DNA of 64,000 nucleotides. It comes from Phycisphaerae bacterium. GTDB lineage: Bacteria; Planctomycetota; Phycisphaerae; UBA1845; Fen-1342. Position numbers and translations under genes: made by a program. Each line of letters opens with the position of its first letter. The stretch's first letter is position 1. Shown here piece after piece: positions 1 to 9,140 of this stretch. The notes beneath the pieces were generated by a model that saw only the letters and a program-made list of their open reading frames with translations, was not told the origin of the DNA and searched no databases. The stretch spans positions 124,001 to 188,000 of the forward strand of contig JANQFV010000003.1 in NCBI GenBank assembly GCA_028277645.1, given 5' to 3'.

Positions 1-23
1 CCGCGAATCTCGACGGCATCCAT
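1..23 (-). CDS. Possible 5' end of a gene running off the left edge
   Basis: On the minus strand an ATG at 23 opens a frame reading MDAVEIR before the window ends. Such starts are common in ABC-transporter ATPases, but seven residues cannot identify a family. It would run in the same direction as the downstream nuclease gene, whose start lies further right. This is a guess from position and reading frame only. Confidence 0.2.
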
Positions 24-52
24 CGGCACGCCCTACAAATCCACGCAGGCGG

Positions 53-1450
53 CTAGAGCGGGTACTGCATTCCGCGCTCGGCGATTACGACCTCGCGAAA
101 ACCGACACCCCGCAACCTCTCGGCCAACACCGTTGAGTTGTCCTCTTCACCGTGCACGAGGAATACCCGTCGAGTCTTCTTCGCCCGCGGTGTGAGCAGA
201 TCGAGCAGGTCCGCCTGGTCGGCGTGCCCGCTGAAGCCGTGAATCTGTACAACTTCGGCCGCGACTTTGTACTCCTCGTGGAACAGCCGAATCTTCTCAG
301 CACCGTCCGCCAGCCGCCGCCCCAATGTGTGCAGCGCCTGCCAGCCGACAATGAGAATCGTGTTTATCTCGTTTTCGACGTTGTTCTTGATGTGGTGGCG
401 GATACGACCGGCTTCGCACATGCCGCTGGCCGAAATGATCACGCACGGTTCGGCTCGCCCGTGCAGAGCTTTGCTCTCCTCCACGTTGCGGATGTAGCGG
501 CAGCAGTGGCTGCCAAGAATGTCGCCGGTCACGCGGTGAAACGCGCGGGCCTCCGCGTCATAGCACTCGGGGTGCATCTTGAATACTTCGGTCGCGTTGA
601 CCGCCAGCGGGCTGTCGACGTAAACCGGGAAGCGTGGCAGTTGCCCCTCGACCATCGCTTCGTGGATAAAATACACGATCGTCTGCGTGCGACCGACGGA
701 AAAAGCCGGGATGACGACCTTGCCGCCGCGCTCGATCGTGCGGCGAACGATGTCAATCAACTGCTCCTGCGCGTCGGGCACGCGCTCGTTGACACGCCCA
801 CCGTAGGTGCTTTCGCAGATGATCGTATCGTCGTCGGGGAATTCGGCCGGGTCACGGATGATGGGCTTGTCGGGCCGGCCGACATCGCCGGTGAAGTAGA
901 GCGACGGCGTGTGTCCGTTGCGCTTGGCGAACTCGAGCCGAACGCCCCCAGAGCCGAGCATGTGACCGGCTTCGCGGTAAACAGCGAGCAGCCCGGGCAC
1001 GACCGGAAACAGCCGCTTGTACGACACGCTCTGCATGAGTTCGACGGCGCCGAGCGCGTCGTCGTAATCGTAGAGTGGCTCGATCGGATCGAGCCCCTTC
1101 TTCTTACGGCGCTTGTTGACGTAGAAGACGTCCTCTTCCTGGATGTGCGCCGAGTCCGGCAGCATGATCGCACACAAGTCACGCGTCGCCGGCGTACAGT
1201 AGATCGGTCCTTCGAAGCCATCTCGCACCAGCCGCGGAAGACGCCCGGAATGGTCGATGTGTGCGTGTGACAGCACGACTGCGGCAATCTCCTTCGGTGG
1301 CACGGGCCATTCGCGATTCTTGGCCTCCGCCTCGGACCGCTTGCCGTGATACAGACCGCAGTCCAGCGCGACCCATTGGTCGTCGACGCAAACCATGTGC
1401 ATCGAGCCCGTGACCTCGCCCGCCGCCCCGTGAAAAAGAACCTCGGCCAT
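53..1450 (-). CDS. MBL-fold beta-CASP RNA/DNA metallohydrolase
   Basis: The 465-residue protein is a metallo-beta-lactamase-fold nuclease of the beta-CASP (YSH1/CPSF-like) group, expected to act on RNA in the cytoplasm. The metal motif SHAHIDHSG lies near residue 60, followed by GHMLGSGG, FTGDVGRPD and ESTYGGR. The C-terminal HGFSGHADQ and VHGEEDN blocks are typical of the RNA-metabolising subgroup. I chose the internal ATG at 1450 (MAEVLFHG) because homologues begin directly at the MBL strand; the upstream 20 residues in the ORF track look like leader. The next gene on the same strand ends about 65 bp upstream. Substrate cannot be told from sequence. Confidence 0.9.
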   Translation of the reverse strand: MAEVLFHGAAGEVTGSMHMVCVDDQWVALDCGLYHGKRSEAEAKNREWPVPPKEIAAVVLSHAHIDHSGRLPRLVRDGFEGPIYCTPATRDLCAIMLPDSAHIQEEDVFYVNKRRKKKGLDPIEPLYDYDDALGAVELMQSVSYKRLFPVVPGLLAVYREAGHMLGSGGVRLEFAKRNGHTPSLYFTGDVGRPDKPIIRDPAEFPDDDTIICESTYGGRVNERVPDAQEQLIDIVRRTIERGGKVVIPAFSVGRTQTIVYFIHEAMVEGQLPRFPVYVDSPLAVNATEVFKMHPECYDAEARAFHRVTGDILGSHCCRYIRNVEESKALHGRAEPCVIISASGMCEAGRIRHHIKNNVENEINTILIVGWQALHTLGRRLADGAEKIRLFHEEYKVAAEVVQIHGFSGHADQADLLDLLTPRAKKTRRVFLVHGEEDNSTVLAERLRGVGFREVVIAERGMQYPL

Positions 1451-1516
1451 CACTGCTCCTTGTGTTTGGTTTCGGGCATTATAGGCGGCGGGGCGCGACA
1501 ACCGAACCACGACTCG

Positions 1517-2473
1517 CTAGTCCGCCAGCTCCTCCACTGCGGCAAGCACCTGTTCTACGCTGATGCCCCAGTCTTTGTTCTGCGCCGGATCGCCGCAGAG
1601 CACGCGCGTTCGCGAACCCAGTGGTCGCCAGACATTGACTGACGTGGGCCCGAAGATCGTCATTGTCGGCGTACCCAACAGTGCCGCGAGGTGCGCGGGG
1701 CCGGCGTCGTTGCCGACGTACGCCTTCGCAGCCGCGAGTGCTGCTACGAGATCATTTGCGGACGGCGTGTCGAGACACGACCCTGCCGCGCGAATCGCCG
1801 CACGCTCGTCCGCCGACCAGGACTCGCGTTCCACTGGTCCCAGCAGCCAGACCACCGATCTCCCACTGTTGCGCATCGCAGCCGCGAAGCGAAAATAACA
1901 GGGCAATGGCCAACACTTGCGCCGTCCGCCGCTGCCGGGGTGGATTACGACGGCGGCGTTTTCCGGGCCCAGCGCTGCGAGCAACTCGTCTCCCCGCACG
2001 CGCAGTTTCTCATCAATGCCGATGGTTCGCGCTGCTGGTCGTTGATGTACACACTTGGGCACGAGCAGCCCCTGTCCTTCGAGTTGCGTTTGCCATTGTT
2101 GTGTGATGTGCCGTTCGACGCCCGCCCGCGGACGCGGATCAATGCTGTGTAGCGTTGTCGGTGCAAGAGAATCCAGTCGGTGGTGAACGATGGTATGCGT
2201 GCCACCGAGCGCGCTGAACACGCGCTGGTGAGCGATGAGCGCGCGGAGTCGTTCCGGCGGCGGATCATCGTGCTCGCCGAACAGCCAGTGCAGGCCGAGT
2301 CCTTCCGACGACTGCCACGTGATCGGTGACCGACACGCCGACAGGTCGCCCAGCCGCGTGCGTGCCACGACGTACAGGCCGCGTTCGGACTCGGGCAAGC
2401 GCAGCGCAAGCTGGAGCGTCAGCACCAGATCGCCGAGCGCACCGCCATGCAGGATGAGCCAACGGGCGGACAT
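1517..2473 (-). CDS. Glycosyltransferase family 9 (heptosyltransferase-like)
   Basis: A 318-residue GT9 protein, the family that moves ADP-heptose or related sugars onto lipopolysaccharide core. The N-terminal domain has the GGALGDLVLTLQLALRLP segment that follows the first strand. The C-terminal donor-binding domain has IHPGSGGRRKCWP and the strongly conserved YVGNDAGPAHLAALLGTPT followed by IFGPT. Length is normal for the family. Donor and acceptor are not predictable; no other LPS genes flank it. It is about 24 bp downstream of the DinB-like gene and may share its transcript. Confidence 0.88.
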   Translation of the reverse strand: MSARWLILHGGALGDLVLTLQLALRLPESERGLYVVARTRLGDLSACRSPITWQSSEGLGLHWLFGEHDDPPPERLRALIAHQRVFSALGGTHTIVHHRLDSLAPTTLHSIDPRPRAGVERHITQQWQTQLEGQGLLVPKCVHQRPAARTIGIDEKLRVRGDELLAALGPENAAVVIHPGSGGRRKCWPLPCYFRFAAAMRNSGRSVVWLLGPVERESWSADERAAIRAAGSCLDTPSANDLVAALAAAKAYVGNDAGPAHLAALLGTPTMTIFGPTSVNVWRPLGSRTRVLCGDPAQNKDWGISVEQVLAAVEELAD

Positions 2474-2497
2474 GCTGGGAGTGTACTGGATATCAGA

Positions 2498-2995
2498 TCA
2501 GCGCTTGCCGCCGCGTTTGTGCAGACCCTTAATCGTCTGAATCTGCCCCGCGTGATAGAGGTCGTGGGCGATTACGCCGCGGACCAGGAAACCTATTGGT
2601 TCCTTGCCGCCCGCCGGTGTCCGGCTCAAATCGTGATCGGAAAGGGATGCCACGGCATCGCGCAGTTCTGTGTGCTGCTCTTTGAGCAGCCGTACGTATC
2701 CGCGCCACTCGACGTCGGTCAGCGCGTCCGGCAACCCGAACCAGTTGCTGCCCTTCAGTGGAAACGAGCCGCGCTTTTCGCCGCGGAGCCGACGCCGCAC
2801 GGAGTACTTCCAGTACGCACAGTGCACAACGATGTCAGCAATCGAGTGCCCGCGGCGATCAGCCCGCCAAACGGCCTGCTTGGCCGACAGGCCGCGGATC
2901 GAACCGGACAGATTCGTGCCGTGCCAGGAGCGTTTGCTGAAGGCTTCGTCGAATTGCTGAATGAGTTGAGTAACGACGGCGACGGCGCTGGGCAT
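2498..2995 (-). CDS. DinB-family protein
   Basis: A 165-residue four-helix-bundle protein of the DinB/YfiT superfamily. The metal-binding histidine pattern is visible: one His in RGHSIADIVVHCAYW near residue 53, and a C-terminal HDLYHAGQIQ pair. Members act as thiol-dependent transferases or hydrolases, and many have no known substrate. The gene sits just upstream of the GT9 gene on the same strand. Confidence 0.75.
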   Translation of the reverse strand: MPSAVAVVTQLIQQFDEAFSKRSWHGTNLSGSIRGLSAKQAVWRADRRGHSIADIVVHCAYWKYSVRRRLRGEKRGSFPLKGSNWFGLPDALTDVEWRGYVRLLKEQHTELRDAVASLSDHDLSRTPAGGKEPIGFLVRGVIAHDLYHAGQIQTIKGLHKRGGKR

Positions 2996-3060
2996 GTTCT
3001 GGCTCCGATTAGAGTCCCGTGCGGATTGTACCGTTGAACTGGCGTGTATTCAGGGAGCGT

Positions 3061-3153
3061 GTCATTCCGACGATCAATGGGAGGAAGAATCTACGTTCAA
3101 ACGAACGCAATGCGCCTTTCGCGAGTAGATTCCTCGCTGCGCTTCGGAATGAC
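3061..3153. repeat. GTCATTCCGA hairpin element, copy A
   Basis: A 93-bp non-coding element with terminal inverted repeats GTCATTCCGA and TCGGAATGAC and an inner pair GAATCTAC / GTAGATTC, so it can fold into one long interrupted hairpin. A second copy of nearly equal length lies at 48766-48857. Both are intergenic. This is the layout of a non-autonomous dispersed palindrome (MITE or REP-like). Confidence 0.8.
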
Positions 3154-3180
3154 AAGAAGTGTACCCCCAGTCAAGACGTG

Positions 3181-3420
3181 CTATTCGTCTTCCTCATCTT
3201 CGTCGTCGGCCTCGCCGGCGGCCATTACACGCTCGATGTCGTCGGCCGACATGCCCCGGTCGAGCATGGCGCGCTTCAGGGCGTTGTTCGACCTCGTCTT
3301 CTCCACGGATTGCCAGATCCCGGTCACAATGGCGACGATCGGGATCATACAACCCATGATGACCGCGACGGTCCCGATGTTCGCTGGATTGCCAATGTAA
3401 TCCCAGAAACTGGCCAACAT
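3181..3420 (-). CDS. Small single-pass membrane protein with acidic tail
   Basis: A 79-residue protein with one hydrophobic segment (about residues 16-40), a basic stretch, and a short helix RAMLDRGMSADDIERVM followed by a run of Asp/Glu at the C terminus. The middle helix resembles short oligomerisation or SHOCT-like segments, but I do not recognise a family. A perfect AGGAGG at 3427-3432 lies six bases before the ATG at 3420, so I prefer that start to the GTG at 3423. It stands alone between mnmA and repeat copy A. Confidence 0.7.
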   Translation of the reverse strand: MLASFWDYIGNPANIGTVAVIMGCMIPIVAIVTGIWQSVEKTRSNNALKRAMLDRGMSADDIERVMAAGEADDEDEEDE

Positions 3421-3524
3421 CACGTGCCTCCTAAGATGGCGCGGCGGTCGAGACCGCTCTGACAGCCCGGATACCGCCGGGGTATTCGCTCGTCGCCGCC
3501 GATCATTCAGGCCGGATTTGAGAT

Positions 3525-4883
3525 TTATGCCTCAACAGCCACTGCGGCGTCAATCCAGCCGCCGCCGATAACGACACCCTCCGCAGTATACAGCACGGCA
3601 GCCTGGCCCGGGGTGACCGCCGACTGCGGCGTGTCGAACTCGACCGCCAGGCGGCCATCGACGCGGCGTTGGAAACGACCCGGCGCCGGCGAGTGCTGGT
3701 AGCGGATCTTGATCGCCGCCGACTGCCAGACGTCGACTGCCGGAGGGCCAACGAGCCAGTTCACGCGGTCGGCGACCAAGCCGCTACTCAGCAAATCCGC
3801 ACGTGGCCCGACCGTCACCGTGTTGTCCAGCACGTTGAGCCGCGTAACGTAGATGGGCTCACCAGCCGCGATGCCCAGTCCCCGGCGTTGACCGATCGTG
3901 AAGTTCGCGACGCCGTCGTGCGTGCCCAGGACCTGACCGTCGACGTCGCGCACCTCGCCCGGGCGTTGCGTCTCGGGCCGGCGCGCGCGGACCAATTCCT
4001 TGTAGTCGTTGTCGGGAACGAAGCAGATCTCCTGGCTGTCCGGCTTGTCATGGACGCGGAGCCCAATCCGCGCCGCGCTGTCGCGCACCACCGCCTTGTC
4101 GGCGATCTCGCCCACCGGAAACAAGCATCGCGCGAGGTTCTCCCGCCGAATGCCGAACAGCACGTAAGACTGATCCTTGGCAAGATTCAGCGAGCGGGCG
4201 AGGTACACACCGTCCTCCCGTTCAGGAGAGACCACAGGAGGGCAACGCGTTGCGTCGTCGCGAGCGTTACCCTCCCCCAACCCCTCCCTGAAAGGGAGGG
4301 GGGTAGCACCGTCCCCCCGTTCAGGGGAGACCACAGGAGGGCAACGCGTTGCGTCGTCGCGAGCGTTACCCTCCCCCAACCCCTCCCTGGAAGGGAGGGG
4401 AGTGGTACCTTCCCACCTTCCCACGTCCCCACCTCCCCACGTCCCCACGCCGTGCACCACGCGCGCATAGTGCCCCGTCGCAACAAATTCCGCCCCGACG
4501 CGGTCGGCGTGCTCCAGCAGCGTGCCAAACTTCACCCACGTATTACACATCACGCAGGGGTTCGGTGTGCGGGCATTCGCGTACTCATCCACGAAGTAGT
4601 CGATGATGCGATCAAACTGGCTCTGTAGATTCAGGACATGGAACGGCATCCCCAGCCGCCCACAGATCTGCCGCGCATCCGCCTGATCCGTAGGCGAACA
4701 ACACCCATGCCGCAACCGCCGCTCCTCAGTCCCCTCGCCCCTGCGTCCCTGCGTCCCTGCCGGTCCCCCAACACACATAAACACCCCCACACATTCATAC
4801 CCCTGCTCCTTGAGCAGGCAGGCGCTGACGGACGAATCCACGCCGCCGGACATCGCGACTATGACCTTGCCGTTGCGGGACAT
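3525..4883 (-). CDS. mnmA: tRNA-specific 2-thiouridylase MnmA with in-frame repeat insertions
   Basis: MnmA thiolates U34 of tRNA-Lys/Glu/Gln. The ATP-binding PP-loop AMSGGVDSSVSA is near residue 10. The catalytic cysteines sit in NPCVMCN and SQEICFVP, and ATGHYARV, KDQSYVLFG and TIGQRRGLGI are all present. The protein is 452 residues, against about 360-380 for the family. The surplus is repeat DNA read in frame. Two 99-bp tandem copies (33 residues each) plus an 8-bp periodic tract lie between ATGHYAR and KDQSY, and a second 8-bp tract lies before HGCCSP. All catalytic blocks are intact, so the gene is probably functional. It follows the GH53 gene by about 36 bp. Confidence 0.93.
   Translation of the reverse strand: MSRNGKVIVAMSGGVDSSVSACLLKEQGYECVGVFMCVGGPAGTQGRRGEGTEERRLRHGCCSPTDQADARQICGRLGMPFHVLNLQSQFDRIIDYFVDEYANARTPNPCVMCNTWVKFGTLLEHADRVGAEFVATGHYARVVHGVGTWGGGDVGRWEGTTPLPSREGLGEGNARDDATRCPPVVSPERGDGATPLPFREGLGEGNARDDATRCPPVVSPEREDGVYLARSLNLAKDQSYVLFGIRRENLARCLFPVGEIADKAVVRDSAARIGLRVHDKPDSQEICFVPDNDYKELVRARRPETQRPGEVRDVDGQVLGTHDGVANFTIGQRRGLGIAAGEPIYVTRLNVLDNTVTVGPRADLLSSGLVADRVNWLVGPPAVDVWQSAAIKIRYQHSPAPGRFQRRVDGRLAVEFDTPQSAVTPGQAAVLYTAEGVVIGGGWIDAAVAVEA
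4211..4408. repeat. Two tandem 99-bp repeats inside mnmA
   Basis: Copy 1 is 4211-4309 and copy 2 is 4310-4408. They differ at only a few positions. Each holds the 12-bp palindrome GCAACGCGTTGC and a G/C-rich hairpin (CCCTCCCTGGAAGGGAGGG type, 4266-4303 and 4365-4400). Because 99 is a multiple of three, the reading frame of mnmA is kept and each copy adds 33 residues. The hairpin core recurs at 27527-27562 and 54630-54670. Confidence 0.95.
4410..4449. repeat. 8-bp periodic array (YYCCCACS x5) inside mnmA
   Basis: Five consecutive octamers read TTCCCACC, TTCCCACG, TCCCCACC, TCCCCACG, TCCCCACG. The array abuts the 99-bp repeats and is translated in frame as a Gly/Trp-rich stretch. Confidence 0.9.
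4725..4764. repeat. 8-bp periodic array (CTGCGTCC-like) inside mnmA
   Basis: Octamers CTCAGTCC, CCTCGCCC, CTGCGTCC, CTGCGTCC and a decayed CTGCCGGT. It encodes the extra GPAGTQGRRGEGTEE segment between the first Rossmann strands and the HGCCSP motif of MnmA. Other MnmA proteins have only a short loop there. Confidence 0.8.
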
Positions 4884-4919
4884 TACGAGATGGTATTCGC
4901 CCGGCAGCAGTGCGTCTGC

Positions 4920-6182
4920 TCAGGGGCCGGAAATCGCGGATTCGAACACGGAGAAGTCGTCACCGTCCACATCCGAGTCACAATCGAAATCGTACGGCCG
5001 ACACGGCTCCTCCACCGGCGGCGGGATCGCACCGGTGAAGCAGGCCTGAAACGCAGCGACCGCGATCAGATCGTTGCCGTCGTACGCTTTGGCGAACACG
5101 CGCATCGAATCCAGTCTGTGACCGTCGAAATCGAACAGTGCCAAGTTCTCCCACGGCGTGCCCAGTCCGCTCACCGGAATCCACTCTGGTGCCCAGTAGA
5201 ACATGCCCGCGCCGCCTGGCGTCGTACCGACGATGCGCTGGACTGCGCAGAGAAACCTCTCCTGCCCCACGACGGTCGCGGGATAGCCCGAGTGCAGTTG
5301 GCTCTCCAGGCCGACGATGTTGTGGGTGTCATCCCCCCAGCCGAGCGTCCAGGGGTACGCCGTCTCAACAACGACGATTGGCTTACCGTAGCGCGTCGAA
5401 AGATCTGCGAGGTTCCACTCGAGGTCGTTCAACGTGCCGTGCCACCAGGGATAGAACGACAGGCCGATCAAGTCGTATGGCACGCCGTATCCCTCGGCGT
5501 TGTCGTAGAACCAGCGGCAGGCGCCGTTGTCTCCGCCGGGATCGATGTGCAGCATGATCGGGATCGACTGGCCGGGGTCGAGCGCGTCGTTCACCCCCGC
5601 GATCGCGGAGTTCAGTAGCCACGCGAATTGCGGCCAGTTGCCGTTGAACGACCCGCCCACGCGCCCATCATCCCACAGGAAACCGTTGGAGATCTCGTTA
5701 CCGACCTGCACAAGGTCCGGCAATGTGCCTTGCGCGTTCAACGCGGCGATCACGTCGCGGGAATAGTCGTGCAGCGCTGTGCTCAGTTCGGGCTCACCGA
5801 AGCCTGCCCACGCCACGGGCTTGGTCTGGTTACCCGGATCGGCCCACCAATCGGAGTAGTGGAAGTCCAACAGCAGCAGCATGCCAGCGGCGTTGATGCG
5901 CTGTGCCAGCGCGAGCGTATGCGCCAAGTCGCAATAGCCCTCGGCCGGCGTGTGCCAGAGTCGCAGTCGTACGCAATTGACGCCCTGATCGCGGAAGATC
6001 AGCAGCAGATCGCGGGCATTGCCGTCGTCGTAGTACACCCCGCCGAGATCCTCGATCTGCGGAATGAACGACGCGTCGACGCCGTGAATGAATGGCAGAT
6101 CGGACGCGGTCGCTGAGATACTACTCAGTGCGACGATCCCCGCGCCGACGAGCGACAGTCTGCGATAGGTCACCTGTGCCAT
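4920..6182 (-). CDS. Secreted GH53 endo-beta-1,4-galactanase with dockerin-like tail
   Basis: A 420-residue exported glycoside hydrolase of family 53, which cleaves beta-1,4-galactan of pectin side chains. After a signal peptide (to about SATAS) come FIHGVDASFIPQIED and CVRLRLWHTP. The acid/base region is VQVGNEISNGFLW and the nucleophile region is VVVETAYPW, both typical of clan A. The C terminus has CRPYDFDCDSDVDGDDFSVF, one calcium-loop-like half of a dockerin-type module, preceded by AFQACFTG. That points to cell-surface or scaffold attachment as in other planctomycete secreted enzymes. I chose the ATG at 6182. It diverges from the membrane-protein gene at 6301. Confidence 0.88.
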   Translation of the reverse strand: MAQVTYRRLSLVGAGIVALSSISATASDLPFIHGVDASFIPQIEDLGGVYYDDGNARDLLLIFRDQGVNCVRLRLWHTPAEGYCDLAHTLALAQRINAAGMLLLLDFHYSDWWADPGNQTKPVAWAGFGEPELSTALHDYSRDVIAALNAQGTLPDLVQVGNEISNGFLWDDGRVGGSFNGNWPQFAWLLNSAIAGVNDALDPGQSIPIMLHIDPGGDNGACRWFYDNAEGYGVPYDLIGLSFYPWWHGTLNDLEWNLADLSTRYGKPIVVVETAYPWTLGWGDDTHNIVGLESQLHSGYPATVVGQERFLCAVQRIVGTTPGGAGMFYWAPEWIPVSGLGTPWENLALFDFDGHRLDSMRVFAKAYDGNDLIAVAAFQACFTGAIPPPVEEPCRPYDFDCDSDVDGDDFSVFESAISGP

Positions 6183-6300
6183 CACCAATGATCATATCAA
6201 TACGGAGGTGTCCGAACGAAGTCAGAAACGGCTCGTCGCAACAACCCGTGGCGTGACGGTCATAGCCACCCGACCATGGGACGTCCGCTATGATGACTGC

Positions 6301-7212
6301 ATGCCGGAAGACGTTGCAGATCGCATTCCACCGCAGGTGATTCAGGTACCGCCGCCGAAATCGGGGCCGAATCATATAGGCTGGTCGCTGGCGTTACTGA
6401 TCGTCCTGGTGCCACTGGCGCTGCTCAGCCCGGCGGCTTGGCTGCGGCTGAACGTGATGCTCGCGATCTGCGTCGTCGTGGCTGTGTTCATCTTCTGGCG
6501 GCAGCGCATTCGCAGATTTAACCAACGTCGTGCGGCGTGGATCGAGCGTCACGAAGACTGGTGCTCAGACCCTCAAGCGATGGCCCTGGGGCGGCGCTGG
6601 GACAGCTTGGCACATCCGCCGTCGCTGGAGGGCATCCAAGACGCGCTTCGAGACTACGGCAGCCCACCTGCGGACAGGGCGCTCATCGTCGCGTGCGGCG
6701 CATACGAATTGCCGCCGACGGGAGACCACCGCGGGGAGCCGACGCTGCTGACGCCGCGCGAGTCAGCGGGTTCGCTGAGCATAGCTTTGTTCGTGTTTCT
6801 CGGCGTGCTGCTGATGGGCATGCTGGTGGATTTTCACGAACGTGTACCTGAGACACTCGCGCGTTGGTGGCCGACGCTGGCAATCATGACTGCACTTACG
6901 GCAGGTGCGTTCGGTCACCACATTGTGCGCCCGCGCTACTTGCGTGTGGCACCCGGCGTCGCGCAGGTGATCACGTACTCCATTCTCCGGAGCCGTCCTG
7001 ACATTCGCAGCTATCCGATGTCCGTCGAAACGACTGTGCTCGCCACGGAGACACTGAACACGATGACGCTGAAGCTGGTGCGCGGTGAACAAACCGACAC
7101 AATCCAGCTATGGCGCAGCGACAGCGCCGAACGATTCTTGGAGAAACTCTGGCTCGCCCTGCTCTCTACCACCCCAACGCCGCCATTGAGTAACGAGGAG
7201 TTGGTGGGGTGA
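6301..7212 (+). CDS. Membrane protein of unknown function
   Basis: A 303-residue protein with two closely spaced transmembrane helices at the N terminus (about residues 28-65). These are followed by a soluble stretch and a second hydrophobic pair around SIALFVFLGVLLMGMLVDF and the following helix. A short C-terminal soluble domain follows. The track ORF starts earlier; I prefer the ATG at 6301 because the upstream codons lack protein-like composition. I recognise no family. It is transcribed convergently with the PilB gene, with a hairpin between them. Confidence 0.65.
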   Translation: MPEDVADRIPPQVIQVPPPKSGPNHIGWSLALLIVLVPLALLSPAAWLRLNVMLAICVVVAVFIFWRQRIRRFNQRRAAWIERHEDWCSDPQAMALGRRWDSLAHPPSLEGIQDALRDYGSPPADRALIVACGAYELPPTGDHRGEPTLLTPRESAGSLSIALFVFLGVLLMGMLVDFHERVPETLARWWPTLAIMTALTAGAFGHHIVRPRYLRVAPGVAQVITYSILRSRPDIRSYPMSVETTVLATETLNTMTLKLVRGEQTDTIQLWRSDSAERFLEKLWLALLSTTPTPPLSNEELVG

Positions 7213-7220
7213 AGCGAAAA

Positions 7221-7242
7221 CGGCCGACCGAGAGGTTGGCCG
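7221..7242. terminator. Hairpin between convergent genes (CGGCCGACC element)
   Basis: CGGCCGACC and GGTTGGCCG pair across a GAGA loop, with a T-rich stretch after it. It lies between the membrane-protein gene and the pilB-like gene, which converge. An almost identical palindrome lies at 38973-38994, so it is both a candidate terminator and a dispersed repeat. Confidence 0.6.
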
Positions 7243-7277
7243 CAACCTTTGTTCCTTTGCCCCGGCGTCCCTTCCGC

Positions 7278-8957
<1,680 letters not shown>

Positions 8958-9140
8958 CGGTATCCAACCTCTTGTCTTACAGAGTGTTAGCGCGTACGCG
9001 CACCGCAACGGCGCGCCCACCCGTCAGCCCTTATACCGCGCACACAGGCGGCGGGTTGCAGCGGACGCATAATACTCTTCGGCAGCTAGGGGCGGCAACC
9101 ACCAGATGAGCCGCTGCCCAGAACTTCCCCCCAACCGGCC

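Noticed and set aside
152-1270. 372-codon plus-strand ORF opposite the beta-CASP gene
   Set aside because: Shadow frame of a gene with all catalytic motifs; no ribosome-binding site or domain.
4211-4408. CRISPR-like repeats
   Set aside because: Two directly adjacent 99-bp copies without spacers, inside a coding frame; not a CRISPR array.
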